The notes beneath the pieces are model-generated. The model did no database searches, was not told the DNA's origin, and was given only the letters and a program-made list of their open reading frames with translations. From Actinomyces sp. Marseille-P3109 (GTDB taxonomy: Bacteria; Actinomycetota; Actinomycetes; Actinomycetales; Actinomycetaceae), in contig NZ_OOHN01000008.1 in NCBI RefSeq assembly GCF_900323545.1, positions 3,025,524 to 3,089,523 on the forward strand: a DNA stretch of 64,000 nt, read 5' to 3'. Position numbers and translations under genes: made by a program. Within the stretch, counting starts at the first letter, position 1, and each line of letters begins with the position of its first letter. Positions 38,730 through 47,345 of this stretch are shown here, one piece after another.

Positions 38730-39152
38730 ATGAATCCACCCCGTGGCCAGGCGTCCGCGGCTTCACGTGACGCCCACCTGACCCTGCGGCGGGTGGAGCG
38801 TCAGCAGCACCTCATCGAGCGACTGCATGCCAGCTCGAAGCGGCTCACCCTCGGCCGTCTCGCCACCGACCTGGACGTGACCGAGCGGACCATTGCCCGC
38901 GACCTGGAACGGCTGCGCCACTCCGGCGTGCCGATCACCGTGACCCCCGGCCGAGGCGGTGGCGCCACCATCGAGCACGCTGGCCCGCCTGGACCTGTTG
39001 AGTTGGATCTCCCGGAGATCGCCGCTCTGATGGCCAGCCTCACCGCCCTTGGGCCGACCGCCAGTGACTCCGCTTCCTCCGCCATGCGTAAGCTCACCGC
39101 TGCGCTCGTGACCACGGGGAGCGCGTTCGTAAGCGGCGCAGGAAGCGCGTGA
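38730..39152 (+). CDS. short DeoR/YafY-like HTH protein, probably truncated
   Basis: Residues 20-75 form the HTH of WYL/YafY-type regulators: RVERQQHLIERLHASSKRLTLGRLA, DVTERTIARDLERLRHSGVP and ITVTPGRGGG. Full-length members have about 300-330 residues with a WYL ligand domain; this one stops at 140 after MRKLTAALVTTGS. No WYL sequence follows before rplY. It is therefore likely a truncated gene, or a stand-alone DNA-binding derivative. It is divergent from the SnoaL-like gene. Confidence 0.65.
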   Translation: MNPPRGQASAASRDAHLTLRRVERQQHLIERLHASSKRLTLGRLATDLDVTERTIARDLERLRHSGVPITVTPGRGGGATIEHAGPPGPVELDLPEIAALMASLTALGPTASDSASSAMRKLTAALVTTGSAFVSGAGSA

Positions 39153-39492
39153 AAGTGCTGTGAAGGCCCCTGTACAGGCTGTGGCCACGCTCCGCGAGGA
39201 GCAGCTGATCGTCAAGACGTCACCGCGCTAACTCACCTCAGCGCGTCTCCCAGCTGACCTCCCCCGCCTGTCGCTGCCGCCGGGTGGGGCGCCTCACCGG
39301 GAGCGCGGCTGTTCGCGCGGCGTGCCCATGCCGTATTCTTGCCCACGTTGCCCCGGCGAGGGACGCGTCTTGAGAAGGCGCGCATCCGTGATCGACGTGG
39401 TGGTACCTGGCGGTACTGCGCGTCGTTGCGCCCAGCCGGACCACCATCAGCCGCGGGGCACCGGGCCCCGCTTCATCCGCAAGGAGAGCCTC
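39153..39492. other. intergenic region upstream of rplY
   Basis: A short open stretch (39163-39231) encodes peptide-like sequence but matches nothing I recognise and may be debris from the truncated regulator. TATTCT at 39334-39339 is a candidate -10 for rplY, which would leave a leader of about 150 nt. No clear riboswitch is seen. Confidence 0.35.
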
Positions 39493-40104
39493 ATGGCCAA
39501 CAACGCCATCACCCTCAAGGCCCAGGACCGCACCGAGTTCGGCAAGGGCTCCGCCCGCCAGGCCCGCCGCGCCGGCCGGGTTCCCGTCGTCGTCTACGGA
39601 CACGGCACCGAGCCCCGCCACCTCCTGCTTGAGGAGCACGCCACCCGCCTGGCCCTGCGCAGCAACGACAACGCCCTGGTCGAGCTGGACATCGACGGCG
39701 GTGAGACCCTTCTGGCCCTGGCCAAGGACGTGCAGCGCCACCCCATCCGCCCCGGCGTGCAGCACGTCGACTTCCTCCTGGTGAACCGCAACGAGCGCGT
39801 CGATGTCGAGGTTCCGGTCACCGTCATCGGCACCGCCGACCCCGGCACCATGCACATGATCGAGGCCGCCACCATCATGGTCTCCGCCCCGGCCGTCTCC
39901 GTCCCCGAGGCCATCGAGGTCGACATCACCGGCGTCGCCGCCGGTACCGTCCTCACCATCGCGGACATCACCCTGCCCGAGGGCCTGGAGGCCGTCTCCG
40001 ACGCCGAGACCGCCGTGGTCAACGTGGCCAACGAGCACGCCGTCGCCTCCGAGGTCCCCGAGGTCGTCCCCGCCGAGGGTGACGCCGAGGACGCGGCCGA
40101 GTGA
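39493..40104 (+). CDS. rplY: 50S ribosomal protein L25/general stress protein Ctc
   Basis: It binds the 5S rRNA region of the large ribosomal subunit. The ATG has AAGGAG (39481-39486). The N-terminal L25 domain has FGKGSARQARRAGRVPVVVYG and HLLLEEHATRLALRSNDNALVEL. The C-terminal TL5/Ctc beta domain has HPIRPGVQHVDFLLVNRNERVDVEVPV and EAIEVDITGVAAGTVL. An acidic tail ends EGDAEDAAE. At 203 residues it is of the long Ctc type. pth follows 72 bp later, a conserved pair in actinobacteria. Confidence 0.96.
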   Translation: MANNAITLKAQDRTEFGKGSARQARRAGRVPVVVYGHGTEPRHLLLEEHATRLALRSNDNALVELDIDGGETLLALAKDVQRHPIRPGVQHVDFLLVNRNERVDVEVPVTVIGTADPGTMHMIEAATIMVSAPAVSVPEAIEVDITGVAAGTVLTIADITLPEGLEAVSDAETAVVNVANEHAVASEVPEVVPAEGDAEDAAE

Positions 40105-40176
40105 ATCGCGCGTGACCCGCATGAACAGCCGTGACGACGCGCCGGCCTGCGCCCGTCCCACGCCGGGGCGGGCCGC

Positions 40177-40779
40177 ATGAGTGAGCCCTGGCTCGTCGTC
40201 GGGCTGGGGAACCCCGGGACCCGGTACGCCCGCAACCGCCACAACGTCGGCTACATGGTGCTCGACGTCCTGGCCGAGCGCACCGGGTCCCGGTTCTCCA
40301 ACCACAAGAAGGCCCGCGCCCGCGTGGCCGAGGGACGCCTGGGACTCATGCCCGGCGGCGCCCCTGGCCCCCGCGTCATCCTGGCCGAGCCCTCGGTGCT
40401 CATGAACCTCTCCGGCGGGCCCGTGTCCGGGCTCGTCTCCTACTACGGCATCGACCCCGCGACCCGCCTGCTCGTCATCCACGATGAGCTCGACCTGCCC
40501 GCCCACGAGCTGCGACTCAAGCGCGGTGGCGGCGAGGGCGGCCACAACGGCCTGCGCTCCATCAGCAAGTCCATCTCCACCAAGGACTACGCGCGCCTGC
40601 GCGTGGGCATTGGCCGCCCACCGGGCCGCCAGGACCCCTCCGACTTCGTCCTGTCCGACTTCCCCGGCCGCGAGCGCGCCGACCTCGGCGTCACCCTGGA
40701 GCAGGCCGCCGACGTCGTCGAGCAGGTCGTCACACTGGGCTTCGACGACGCCCAGCAGCGCCTCCACGCTCCTCGTTGA
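40177..40779 (+). CDS. pth: peptidyl-tRNA hydrolase
   Basis: It recycles tRNA from peptidyl-tRNA dropped by ribosomes. The 200-residue length is standard. Motifs are LVVGLGNPGTRYARNRHNVGYMV (catalytic His in RHN), PSVLMNLSGGPV, VIHDELDLPAHELRLKRGGGEGGHNGLRS and RLRVGIGRPPG. Its start lies 72 bp after rplY and the two are probably co-transcribed. Complementary segments lie just downstream, before the convergent response regulator. Confidence 0.96.
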   Translation: MSEPWLVVGLGNPGTRYARNRHNVGYMVLDVLAERTGSRFSNHKKARARVAEGRLGLMPGGAPGPRVILAEPSVLMNLSGGPVSGLVSYYGIDPATRLLVIHDELDLPAHELRLKRGGGEGGHNGLRSISKSISTKDYARLRVGIGRPPGRQDPSDFVLSDFPGRERADLGVTLEQAADVVEQVVTLGFDDAQQRLHAPR

Positions 40780-40801
40780 CACAAGGCTGTTCAATCAGGG
40801 G

Positions 40802-40904
40802 CGGGCGGGATGGACGCTCGAAGGCGTGAACGGGTCGGGCTGGAGCGCCGTGAGGAACGAGCAGTGTGGAGGGCTGCCGAGAGCGCCTATCCCGCCCGAC
40901 CCGT
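40802..40904. terminator. complex terminator region with alternative pairings
   Basis: CGGGCGGGAT (40802-40811) complements ATCCCGCCCG (40889-40898), and ACGGGTCGGGC (40830-40840) complements GCCCGACCCGT (40894-40904). The two right arms overlap, so the stems are mutually exclusive. It lies between the convergent pth and response-regulator genes. Confidence 0.5.
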
Positions 40905-40934
40905 CGGCGGCCGTCCCAACGATGTTGCCCGGGC

Positions 40935-41666
40935 TCAGGCCATGAGGCCGGTCTCGTAGGCGACGACGACGGCCTGGACTCGGTCGCGCACGTCGAGCTT
41001 GGCGAGCACGTTGCCCACATGGGTCTTGACGGTGGTGGCCGACACAACGAGGCGGTCCGCGATCTCCGCGTTCGACATGCCCTGGCTCATGAGCACCAGG
41101 ATCTCCTTCTCACGCGGGGTCAGGGAGTCGATTCGTGGGTCCGAGGCCTGGATCGGATGGCCCGAGTTCGGCAGCGAGGAGGCGAACATCTCCAGCATCC
41201 GCTGGGTGATGCGCGGCGAGACGACCGCCTCCCCGGAGGCCACTGTGCGGATCGCCTCGGCGAGCTCGGTGGGGCGGGTGTCCTTGAGCAGGAAACCCGA
41301 TGCCCCGGCGCGCAGCCCGGCGAAGGCGTACTCGTCCAGGTCGAAGGTGGTCAGGATGAGCACGCGCGTGCCCGGGCACTCCCGGGCGATGAGCTCGGTG
41401 GCCTCGATGCCGTTCATCCCCGGCATGCGCACGTCCATGAGGATGACGTCGGGGTGCAGGGCCTTGGCCTGGGCCAGGGCGGCCGTGCCGTCGGATGCCT
41501 CGCCGACGACGTTGATGTCGTCCTCGGCCTCCAGCACCATGCGGAAGCCCATCCGCATGAGGGCCTGGTCGTCCGCGAGCACGACGCTGATCGGGCCTCT
41601 GACCTCGCCGGGCCGTTCGACCTCGGGCTGGAGGGAGTGGTCGTTACTCACAGGGGCGTCTGCCAC
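40935..41666 (-). CDS. NarL/LuxR-family response regulator
   Basis: The receiver domain (about 25-145) has ISVVLADDQALMRMG (acidic pocket), DVILMDVRMPGMNGIEA (phosphorylated Asp), VLILTTFDLDEYAFAGLRAGASGFLLKD (Thr and Lys). The LuxR HTH (about 175-240) is LTPREKEILVLMSQGMSNAEIADRLVVSATTVKTHVGNVLAKL. It is 243 residues long. Its start overlaps the end of the kinase gene by 19 bp, so the pair is translationally coupled. The likely target is the upstream ABC-2 transporter operon, to which both genes belong. Confidence 0.93.
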   Translation of the reverse strand: MADAPVSNDHSLQPEVERPGEVRGPISVVLADDQALMRMGFRMVLEAEDDINVVGEASDGTAALAQAKALHPDVILMDVRMPGMNGIEATELIARECPGTRVLILTTFDLDEYAFAGLRAGASGFLLKDTRPTELAEAIRTVASGEAVVSPRITQRMLEMFASSLPNSGHPIQASDPRIDSLTPREKEILVLMSQGMSNAEIADRLVVSATTVKTHVGNVLAKLDVRDRVQAVVVAYETGLMA

Positions 41667-43672
41667 GAGGAAGTCCCTTCGTCATGCTCATCCCAGCGTA
41701 GGACTGCGCGGACTTGCCAGCCCGTGGGTGTCGGGCCGGCCTGTACGGTCCCACCATAGACCGATGCACGCTCCCGCATGCCGATGATTCCCTTGCCGGA
41801 TCCGTGCATCGGGCGAGTGCCGGGGGCGGCATCGTTGTCCACGATCAGGACCACGGTGCCGATGTGCCGTTCGACGTCGACGCTGACGGCCGGCGTCGTC
41901 GGTGCGTAGCGCAGCACGTTGGTCAGTGCCTCCTGGGCAATGCGGAACACCGTGAGCTGGAGTGCCTTGTCCGCCGGGAGGGCGGCGCCGACCCACCGGT
42001 AGTTGACGGGCACGCCCGCCGCCTTGAAGCGCTTGACCAGCTCGGTGATGTCGGCCTGCTCGGGGGCCGGTGCCAGGGGCAGGTCGCCCCGGGAGTGGTC
42101 GGTCCCGCTGTCGGTGGCCTGTTGGCGCAGGCTGGCGATGGGGGCGCTGGGCTCGACCGGCGCCACCGTGCCCAGTGGAGCGAACTCGGGGACCGGTACG
42201 TCGCGGACCTCGTGGCTGTGGGCCGATGGCGCAGAGGCCGCCGAGGGTGCCGACAGCCCTGAAGCCGTTGTCTTTCTCCCGAAGCTCCAGCGGGAGCGAC
42301 GTGCGGAGGTGGGATGCGCGGGGGTTGCGGACGACTCCGGGGAGACGGCCTCAGCGGGAGGTGCCGACGGCGTCTGCGGGACGCAGTCGGGAGATGATGC
42401 GGACTGCCCTGAGCCCGCTGAGGCGGCGGGGCCCGGTGAGCCGGCCGGGCCGGCGGCGACCGACGGGTCCTCTCGCAGGACCCCCACCAGGCGGCGGGTG
42501 TCGGCCAGGGCGCTGCGTCCGGCCTCGGCCAGGGTCTCCATGGCCTGCTTGGCGACGGCCGGGTTCCGCTCCACGGTGGCGGCGGCGCCGTCGGCCATGG
42601 TGATCATGACGGCCAGGGAATGGGCGACGACGTCGTGCATCTCCCGGGCGATGCGGCTGCGCTCCTCGGCGGCCGCCAGTAGCGCACCCTGCTCGCGGGC
42701 CAGCGCCATCCGGGCCGAACGGGCCTCCAGGGCCTTGATACGCAGGCGGATAGAACGGGTGTTGACACCCACGAGGACACCAACGGCCGTCACGAGGCCC
42801 GCGATGAGTATGTTTTGCCCGAACTGCATGAAGGAGTAGGACGGGTCCAGGAGGAAGCTGTCGCAGGTGGAGACGATGAGGTTGACGGCCCACGCTGTCC
42901 AGGCGACAGAAGCCCGGCGATGCGAGGCGAGGGTGCCCAGGCAGATCGGCATGGCCAGTGCGGGAATCAAGATCATGCCGAATGACATGGAGATACGCTG
43001 CTGCGCTTCCAGGTGAAGGGCGTACTTCTGTGTCAAGAGGTAGATCTCAGGAATGAGCAGCAAGGCGGCCCACACCCACAAGGGACAACGCCGTCGCAGT
43101 GCGAGTGCGGCTCCACCGAGCCCCAGCGCGGAGAGTGTGATCGGCAGATGCAGAGTGGCGTTGGGGTCGGCGTCCGGCCCCTTTGAGTTCAGGAACATCA
43201 TCAGCAGGTTCAGCAGAACGACCCCGCTGGCGATGAGCGCGTCCGCAATCGCCAGGTGACGGTGGTACCACTTCCTGATCGCACGCAGCAGCCCCCGGGT
43301 GGCGGGCTCCGACTGAAGGTCCGGGTCGATGTCTGCGGACATGTCAGTGGTGGGACGGCCGGGCTGAAGGATGGGCAGCTGGCTGGACATAGGACTCAGT
43401 GTGTCATTCCACGGGGTCGTGATCGACGTCGACTTGTGCGGCTGTGATGACCGGAACCGGTGGGATCGGGGGCGGCGGGCTGCCTGCTCGTCGTTGGAGA
43501 CGAGGGCCGAGGGATTGGGTGAGGTTGCCGTCGGCAGGGAACGGACCATGGCCCGCAGGAGGGCGGGGTTGGCCAGGATCGAGCGGAGCGACGTCCCCGC
43601 CTCGGGAGAACCGGAGTTCTCCCGAGGCGAGGTGGGTGAAGGGGCTGAGGCAGGAGGCGTGGGTACTGACAT
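41648..43672 (-). CDS. DesK/NarX-like sensor histidine kinase with unusual linker
   Basis: This membrane sensor kinase partners the adjacent NarL regulator. The ATG at 43672 has GGAGG nine bases upstream and lies 38 bp after the permease stop. The first 94 residues would be low complexity, and ATG 43390 (MSSQLPILQ, 580 residues) is a serious alternative lacking a ribosome site. Several membrane segments follow (IADALIASGVVLLNLLMMFL onward). The HisKA_3 box is AEERSRIAREMHDVVAHSLAVM (phospho-His in MHDVVAH). An Ala/Ser/Pro-rich stretch of about 110 residues then separates it from the ATPase domain (FRIAQEALTNVLRYAP, VLIVDNDAAPG, GKGIIGMRERASVYGG). Most relatives have only a short linker there. 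Confidence 0.85.
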   Translation of the reverse strand: MSVPTPPASAPSPTSPRENSGSPEAGTSLRSILANPALLRAMVRSLPTATSPNPSALVSNDEQAARRPRSHRFRSSQPHKSTSITTPWNDTLSPMSSQLPILQPGRPTTDMSADIDPDLQSEPATRGLLRAIRKWYHRHLAIADALIASGVVLLNLLMMFLNSKGPDADPNATLHLPITLSALGLGGAALALRRRCPLWVWAALLLIPEIYLLTQKYALHLEAQQRISMSFGMILIPALAMPICLGTLASHRRASVAWTAWAVNLIVSTCDSFLLDPSYSFMQFGQNILIAGLVTAVGVLVGVNTRSIRLRIKALEARSARMALAREQGALLAAAEERSRIAREMHDVVAHSLAVMITMADGAAATVERNPAVAKQAMETLAEAGRSALADTRRLVGVLREDPSVAAGPAGSPGPAASAGSGQSASSPDCVPQTPSAPPAEAVSPESSATPAHPTSARRSRWSFGRKTTASGLSAPSAASAPSAHSHEVRDVPVPEFAPLGTVAPVEPSAPIASLRQQATDSGTDHSRGDLPLAPAPEQADITELVKRFKAAGVPVNYRWVGAALPADKALQLTVFRIAQEALTNVLRYAPTTPAVSVDVERHIGTVVLIVDNDAAPGTRPMHGSGKGIIGMRERASVYGGTVQAGPTPTGWQVRAVLRWDEHDEGTSSWQTPL

Positions 43673-43710
43673 GGGTCAAGACCTCCGGACGGTTTCGGCG
43701 GGGTGCCGGC

Positions 43711-44499
43711 TCAGGCGTCGCGCCGGGAGAAGACGAACCAGGCGGCGATGAGCGGGATGATCGCCCAGGCGGCGAAGACTGCGACGGCCTGACCGTGGCT
43801 GAGGAACTGGGCGCCCTGCCCACCCCACTCGGTGGTGCGCTGGAACGGGTCGGAGACGGCCTCGGAGACGGTGCTGGGCAGGCAGCCGATGATCTTGTTG
43901 ATCCACTCCCACTTGCTGGCCGCGACCTGGAGAGGCGTGGAGATGATGAACAGGATGGAGACGATCACGGTGATGGTGCCGGCGGTGGAACGCAGCAGGA
44001 AGCCGATGCCCAGGGCCATGAGGGCGATGCCGACGAAGACCAGACCCGAGCCCCAGATGTGTCCGGCGTAGTGCGAGTCGGTCAGGGAGCCGGCGTGCTC
44101 GCCGAGGAAGGGCTTGGAGATCGCCCAGGACAGGAAGACGGACACCGATCCCAGAATGAAGGCGACGATCGTGAGAACCACGGCCTTGGACACCAGGAGC
44201 CGTCCGCGTCTGGGGGAGGCGGCCAGGGAGGAGCGGATCTGCCCGGAGGAGTACTCGCCGGTGATGATGAGGGCTCCCAGGACCGCGACGACGATCTGTC
44301 CGAATGTCAGACCGGAGGTGATCAAGTTCTTGGCCATGTCCTGGTGCTGCTCGGACTGTCCGAAAGCGGCGGCGAGACCGGCGCCGAAAAGAACGGTCAG
44401 GGTGATGGTGATGAAGGAGGTGATCCAGGTCGAGCGCAGGGTCCAGAACTTGATCCACTCGGCGCGCACGGAGCGCAGGATGGTCTGGCGGCCCTGCAC
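43711..44499 (-). CDS. ABC-2 type transporter permease
   Basis: This 262-residue integral membrane protein has six hydrophobic segments in ABC-2 style: AEWIKFWTLRSTWITSFITI at the N terminus, GALIITGEYSSGQIRSSLAASP (the typical GEYSSGxIR motif), AVVLTIVAFILGSVSVFLSW, and a final TM plus FSRRDA. The in-frame start is a GTG without a ribosome site. An ATG at 44536 lies just upstream but one frame off, across a CCCC run. It forms an operon with the ATPase upstream and the two-component genes downstream. The exported substrate (an antimicrobial peptide or lipid is plausible) is inferred only from the class. Confidence 0.85.
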   Translation of the reverse strand: MQGRQTILRSVRAEWIKFWTLRSTWITSFITITLTVLFGAGLAAAFGQSEQHQDMAKNLITSGLTFGQIVVAVLGALIITGEYSSGQIRSSLAASPRRGRLLVSKAVVLTIVAFILGSVSVFLSWAISKPFLGEHAGSLTDSHYAGHIWGSGLVFVGIALMALGIGFLLRSTAGTITVIVSILFIISTPLQVAASKWEWINKIIGCLPSTVSEAVSDPFQRTTEWGGQGAQFLSHGQAVAVFAAWAIIPLIAAWFVFSRRDA

Positions 44500-44623
44500 G
44501 CGCAGGCTCGTGGGGTGCTGGGGCGTTGGCAGTCATGACAGGGCTTTCTGGTGCGAGATGAACGTGAGGAGGCGGGTACACGATGAGCCGGTGGCTCACC
44601 TGGAGCGTGAGCCGGCGTGACCC

Positions 44624-45589
44624 TCAGGGCTGGGGCCGGCTCTGCCGGGCGGCCTGGTCCAACGGCTGTGGCGCCAGCTGGTGGGCGGGGTCGGTGCGGT
44701 ACTCCACGGAGTCGCTGGTCAGGGTCAGGTAGGCCTCTTCGAGGCTGGCGTGAATGGTGGTGAGCTCGTGCAGGACGATGCCGCCCTGCGCGGCGAGCTC
44801 GCCGATGGCGGCGGCGGTGGTGGCGGTGGTCTCCAGGACGCTGGGGCCCACGGGACGGGCGGCCAGGTTGCGAGCGGCCATGAGCTCGGCGAGTTGGGTG
44901 GCCTGGGGGGACGCCACGCGCACGCGGTCGGTGGTGGCCGAGGCGATGACGTCGTCGACCGGTCCGGCCGACAGGATGCGGCCGCGGCCGATGACCAGGA
45001 GCTGGTCGGCGGTCTGGGCCATCTCGCTCATGAGGTGGGAGGAGATGAAGACGGTGCGGCCCTCGCCGGCCAGGCGGCGGCAGGTCTCGCGCACCCACTT
45101 GACGCCCTCGGGGTCCAGGCCGTTGACGGGCTCGTCGAACAGGAGCACGCCGGGGTCGCCCAGGAGGGCGGCGGCGATGCCCAGGCGCTGGCCCATGCCC
45201 AGGGAGAAGCCCTTGACGCGCTTCTTGGCCACCGAGGTCAGGCCGGTGATCTCCAGGACCTCGTCGACCCGCTTGGTCGGGATGCCGTTGGAGGCGGCCA
45301 GCTGGCGCAGGTGGTTGCGGGCGTTGCGCGAACCGTGCAGGCCCTTGGCGTCCAGCAGGGCGCCGACCTCGCACAGGGGAGCGGACAGGTCGCGGTAGGG
45401 GTGCCCGTTGACGGTGACCTTGCCGCTGGTGGGCTTGTCCAGGCCCATGATCATGCGCATCGTGGTGGACTTACCGGCCCCGTTGGGGCCCAGGAAGCCG
45501 GTCACGGTGCCGGGCTTCACGGTGAAGGAGATGTTGTCCACCGCGGTCTTGTGACCGTAGCGCTTGGTGAGATTGACTGCCTCGATCAT
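44624..45589 (-). CDS. ABC transporter ATP-binding protein (ABC-2/drug export type)
   Basis: This 321-residue ATPase powers the adjacent permease. Motifs are FLGPNGAGKSTTMRMIMGL (Walker A), the Q-loop-equivalent region EVGALLDAKGLHGSRNARNHL, FSLGMGQRLGIAAALLGDPGVLLFDEPVNGLDPEG (signature, Walker B and D-loop) and FISSHLMSEMAQTADQ (H-loop). Signature and Q-loop variants match the BcrA/NatA-like subgroup. An AGAGAG-like ribosome site precedes the ATG. Being first, it probably carries the promoter of the four-gene operon ATPase-permease-kinase-regulator. Confidence 0.92.
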   Translation of the reverse strand: MIEAVNLTKRYGHKTAVDNISFTVKPGTVTGFLGPNGAGKSTTMRMIMGLDKPTSGKVTVNGHPYRDLSAPLCEVGALLDAKGLHGSRNARNHLRQLAASNGIPTKRVDEVLEITGLTSVAKKRVKGFSLGMGQRLGIAAALLGDPGVLLFDEPVNGLDPEGVKWVRETCRRLAGEGRTVFISSHLMSEMAQTADQLLVIGRGRILSAGPVDDVIASATTDRVRVASPQATQLAELMAARNLAARPVGPSVLETTATTAAAIGELAAQGGIVLHELTTIHASLEEAYLTLTSDSVEYRTDPAHQLAPQPLDQAARQSRPQP

Positions 45590-46105
45590 GATGTTCTCTC
45601 TTCGACGTAGGCCTCTGGGGAGGCGGGCGGGGGTGGTTCGGGATGTGAGGGCCGGGCCTAGGATCCAAGTGGCTCGGTGGTTTGCTGGAGGTGGGTTGGA
45701 CGGCGAGTGGTTGACCGGAGCGGGTTTTCCCGGAGCTCAACCGGATGGCTCCAGCCTAGGAACGCGCCGCCGGCGGCGAATCGGCCGTGGTGACGAACCC
45801 GGGCCGAACCGAGGCCGGGCCGCCAGGCGTAGGCGGGTCATCCTGGAGGATGAGAACCGATCGGTCGAAGAAAGTCGGAGAAAGGGGCCAGGGGGATTAC
45901 AAGGGCTGCCGACTCCTGCCGAGCGCATGGGTACCTCTCCCCTGAATTGAGTGCTACGTCGTCAGGGAAAGGGGTTTCCTTCACCGTACCGGGGATGCGC
46001 ATAATGAGCCCAGTTCCCGGTAGCGGCCCTCGTCGGTCGGCCGGGCTGCGAGCGGGCGCCCTCCGGGCCGTTCGCCCCATACCCCTCAGAGAGGATGAGA
46101 GGATC
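45590..46105. other. divergent intergenic region
   Basis: About 515 bp lie between the leftward ABC-transporter operon and the rightward Bax-inhibitor-like gene, so two promoters are expected. I see no supported gene, strong hairpin or recognisable operator. The region includes a short palindrome ACCGATCGGT near 45856. Confidence 0.4.
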
Positions 46106-47101
46106 ATGTCCAACCCCTTCTTCAGCCGCAGCGCCGCCTTCCAGGAAGGCGGCCGGGTGGCAGGGTCGGCTCCGACCCAGACGCCCAACGGCTACCCCAC
46201 GATGCCGGGCTACCAGGCCGGACAGTATGGGCAGCAGCCCAACCAGTACGGGCAGGAGGCCACCGGCTACGGGCAGCAGTACGGCCAGTACGGTCAGAGC
46301 GCCAACCAGTACGGCCAGACCGCCGGCTACGGCCAGGTGAGCCCCGAGCAGATGGCCGGCCTGGAGGCCCAGTACCAGGCGCCGTCGGCCACCAACGCGG
46401 ACATGCGCCGTATGACCTACGACGACGTCATCATCCGCACCGCCGGCATGTTCGCCATCATCCTGGGCACGGGTGCCATCTCCTGGAACCTGGTGACCAG
46501 CATCGATGAGACGACCCTCGGGCTGGGCGTCATGGCGATGTTCGTAGGCCTCATCGGCAGCCTGGCCCTGGGACTGGTCAACGCCTTCAAGCGGGAGCCC
46601 TCCCCGGCCCTCATCCTGGCCTACGCGGCCTTCGAGGGTCTCCTGCTCGGCGGCTTCTCCGGCTTCATGGAGGCCCGCTACGAGGGCATCGTCGTCCAGG
46701 CCGTCCTGGCGACGCTGGCCACTTTCGGCGCCATGCTCGCCGCCTACTCCTACGGTGGCTTCCGGGTCCAGGGGCGGTTCCGCCGGGTGGTGGTCGTGGC
46801 CACGCTCGGTTACGGGGTCTTCTGCCTCATCAACCTCGGCCTGTCGATGACCGGTGTGGTCGGCGGGGCCTGGGGACTGCGCTCCATGACCATCATGGGG
46901 ATCCCGCTGGGCGTCCCGCTCGGGATTCTTGCGGTCATCCTGGCCTCCTTCTTCCTGGCGATCGACTTCGAGTCCATTGAGAACGGGGTGCGCAACGGGT
47001 TGCCCCGGCGCTACGCCTGGGCGGGGGCCTTCGGCCTGGTCCTCACCATCGTGTGGCTCTACGTGGAGTTCCTGCGCCTGCTGAGCTACTTCCGCGACTG
47101 A
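46106..47101 (+). CDS. Bax inhibitor-1/YccA-family membrane protein with Tyr/Gly/Gln-rich N terminus
   Basis: The ATG follows AGAGG. The first 90 cytosolic residues contain repeated YGQ/QYGQ units (about ten), a low-complexity, prion-like composition. The core from about 105 has the Bax1-I family's seven hydrophobic segments: MTYDDVIIRTAGMFAIILG, ALILAYAAFEGLLLGGFSGF, MLAAYSYGGFRVQGRFRR and LAIDFESIENGVRNGLPRRYAW (conserved acidic D/E region), ending VWLYVEFLRLLSYFRD. Family members affect cation leak and membrane-stress responses, but the bacterial role is unsettled. A strong terminator follows. Confidence 0.9.
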   Translation: MSNPFFSRSAAFQEGGRVAGSAPTQTPNGYPTMPGYQAGQYGQQPNQYGQEATGYGQQYGQYGQSANQYGQTAGYGQVSPEQMAGLEAQYQAPSATNADMRRMTYDDVIIRTAGMFAIILGTGAISWNLVTSIDETTLGLGVMAMFVGLIGSLALGLVNAFKREPSPALILAYAAFEGLLLGGFSGFMEARYEGIVVQAVLATLATFGAMLAAYSYGGFRVQGRFRRVVVVATLGYGVFCLINLGLSMTGVVGGAWGLRSMTIMGIPLGVPLGILAVILASFFLAIDFESIENGVRNGLPRRYAWAGAFGLVLTIVWLYVEFLRLLSYFRD

Positions 47102-47158
47102 CCGCGAGGACCCGGGATCGGCTCGGATCCGGTCTGGGCCCGCTCCACCACCTCGGCC

Positions 47159-47191
47159 GGGGCCGGGACGCATCACCTGCGTCCCGGCCCC
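47159..47191 (+). terminator. perfect 14-bp terminator hairpin
   Basis: Arms 47159-47172 and 47178-47191 (GGGGCCGGGACGCA and complement) enclose TCACC. It is 57 bp after the Bax-inhibitor-like stop. Confidence 0.85.
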
Positions 47192-47345
47192 GCCGCATGT
47201 CCGGGTGTTCTCCCGCCGAGTGCTCCGCCGTGGTTGCCTCGGCGCGCTCCGGGACGCCACGGTCCCGCTCGGCCCGTGTGGCGAGTTCGCGCTGGGCCGA
47301 GGTCCGCTACGGCGCCGGACCGCGGGCCTCACGTAGGCTCGCCGC

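Noticed and set aside
44397..45374. Long out-of-frame minus-strand ORF over the ABC genes
   Set aside because: It has Arg/Pro/His-rich shadow composition. The true frames carry Walker motifs and membrane segments.
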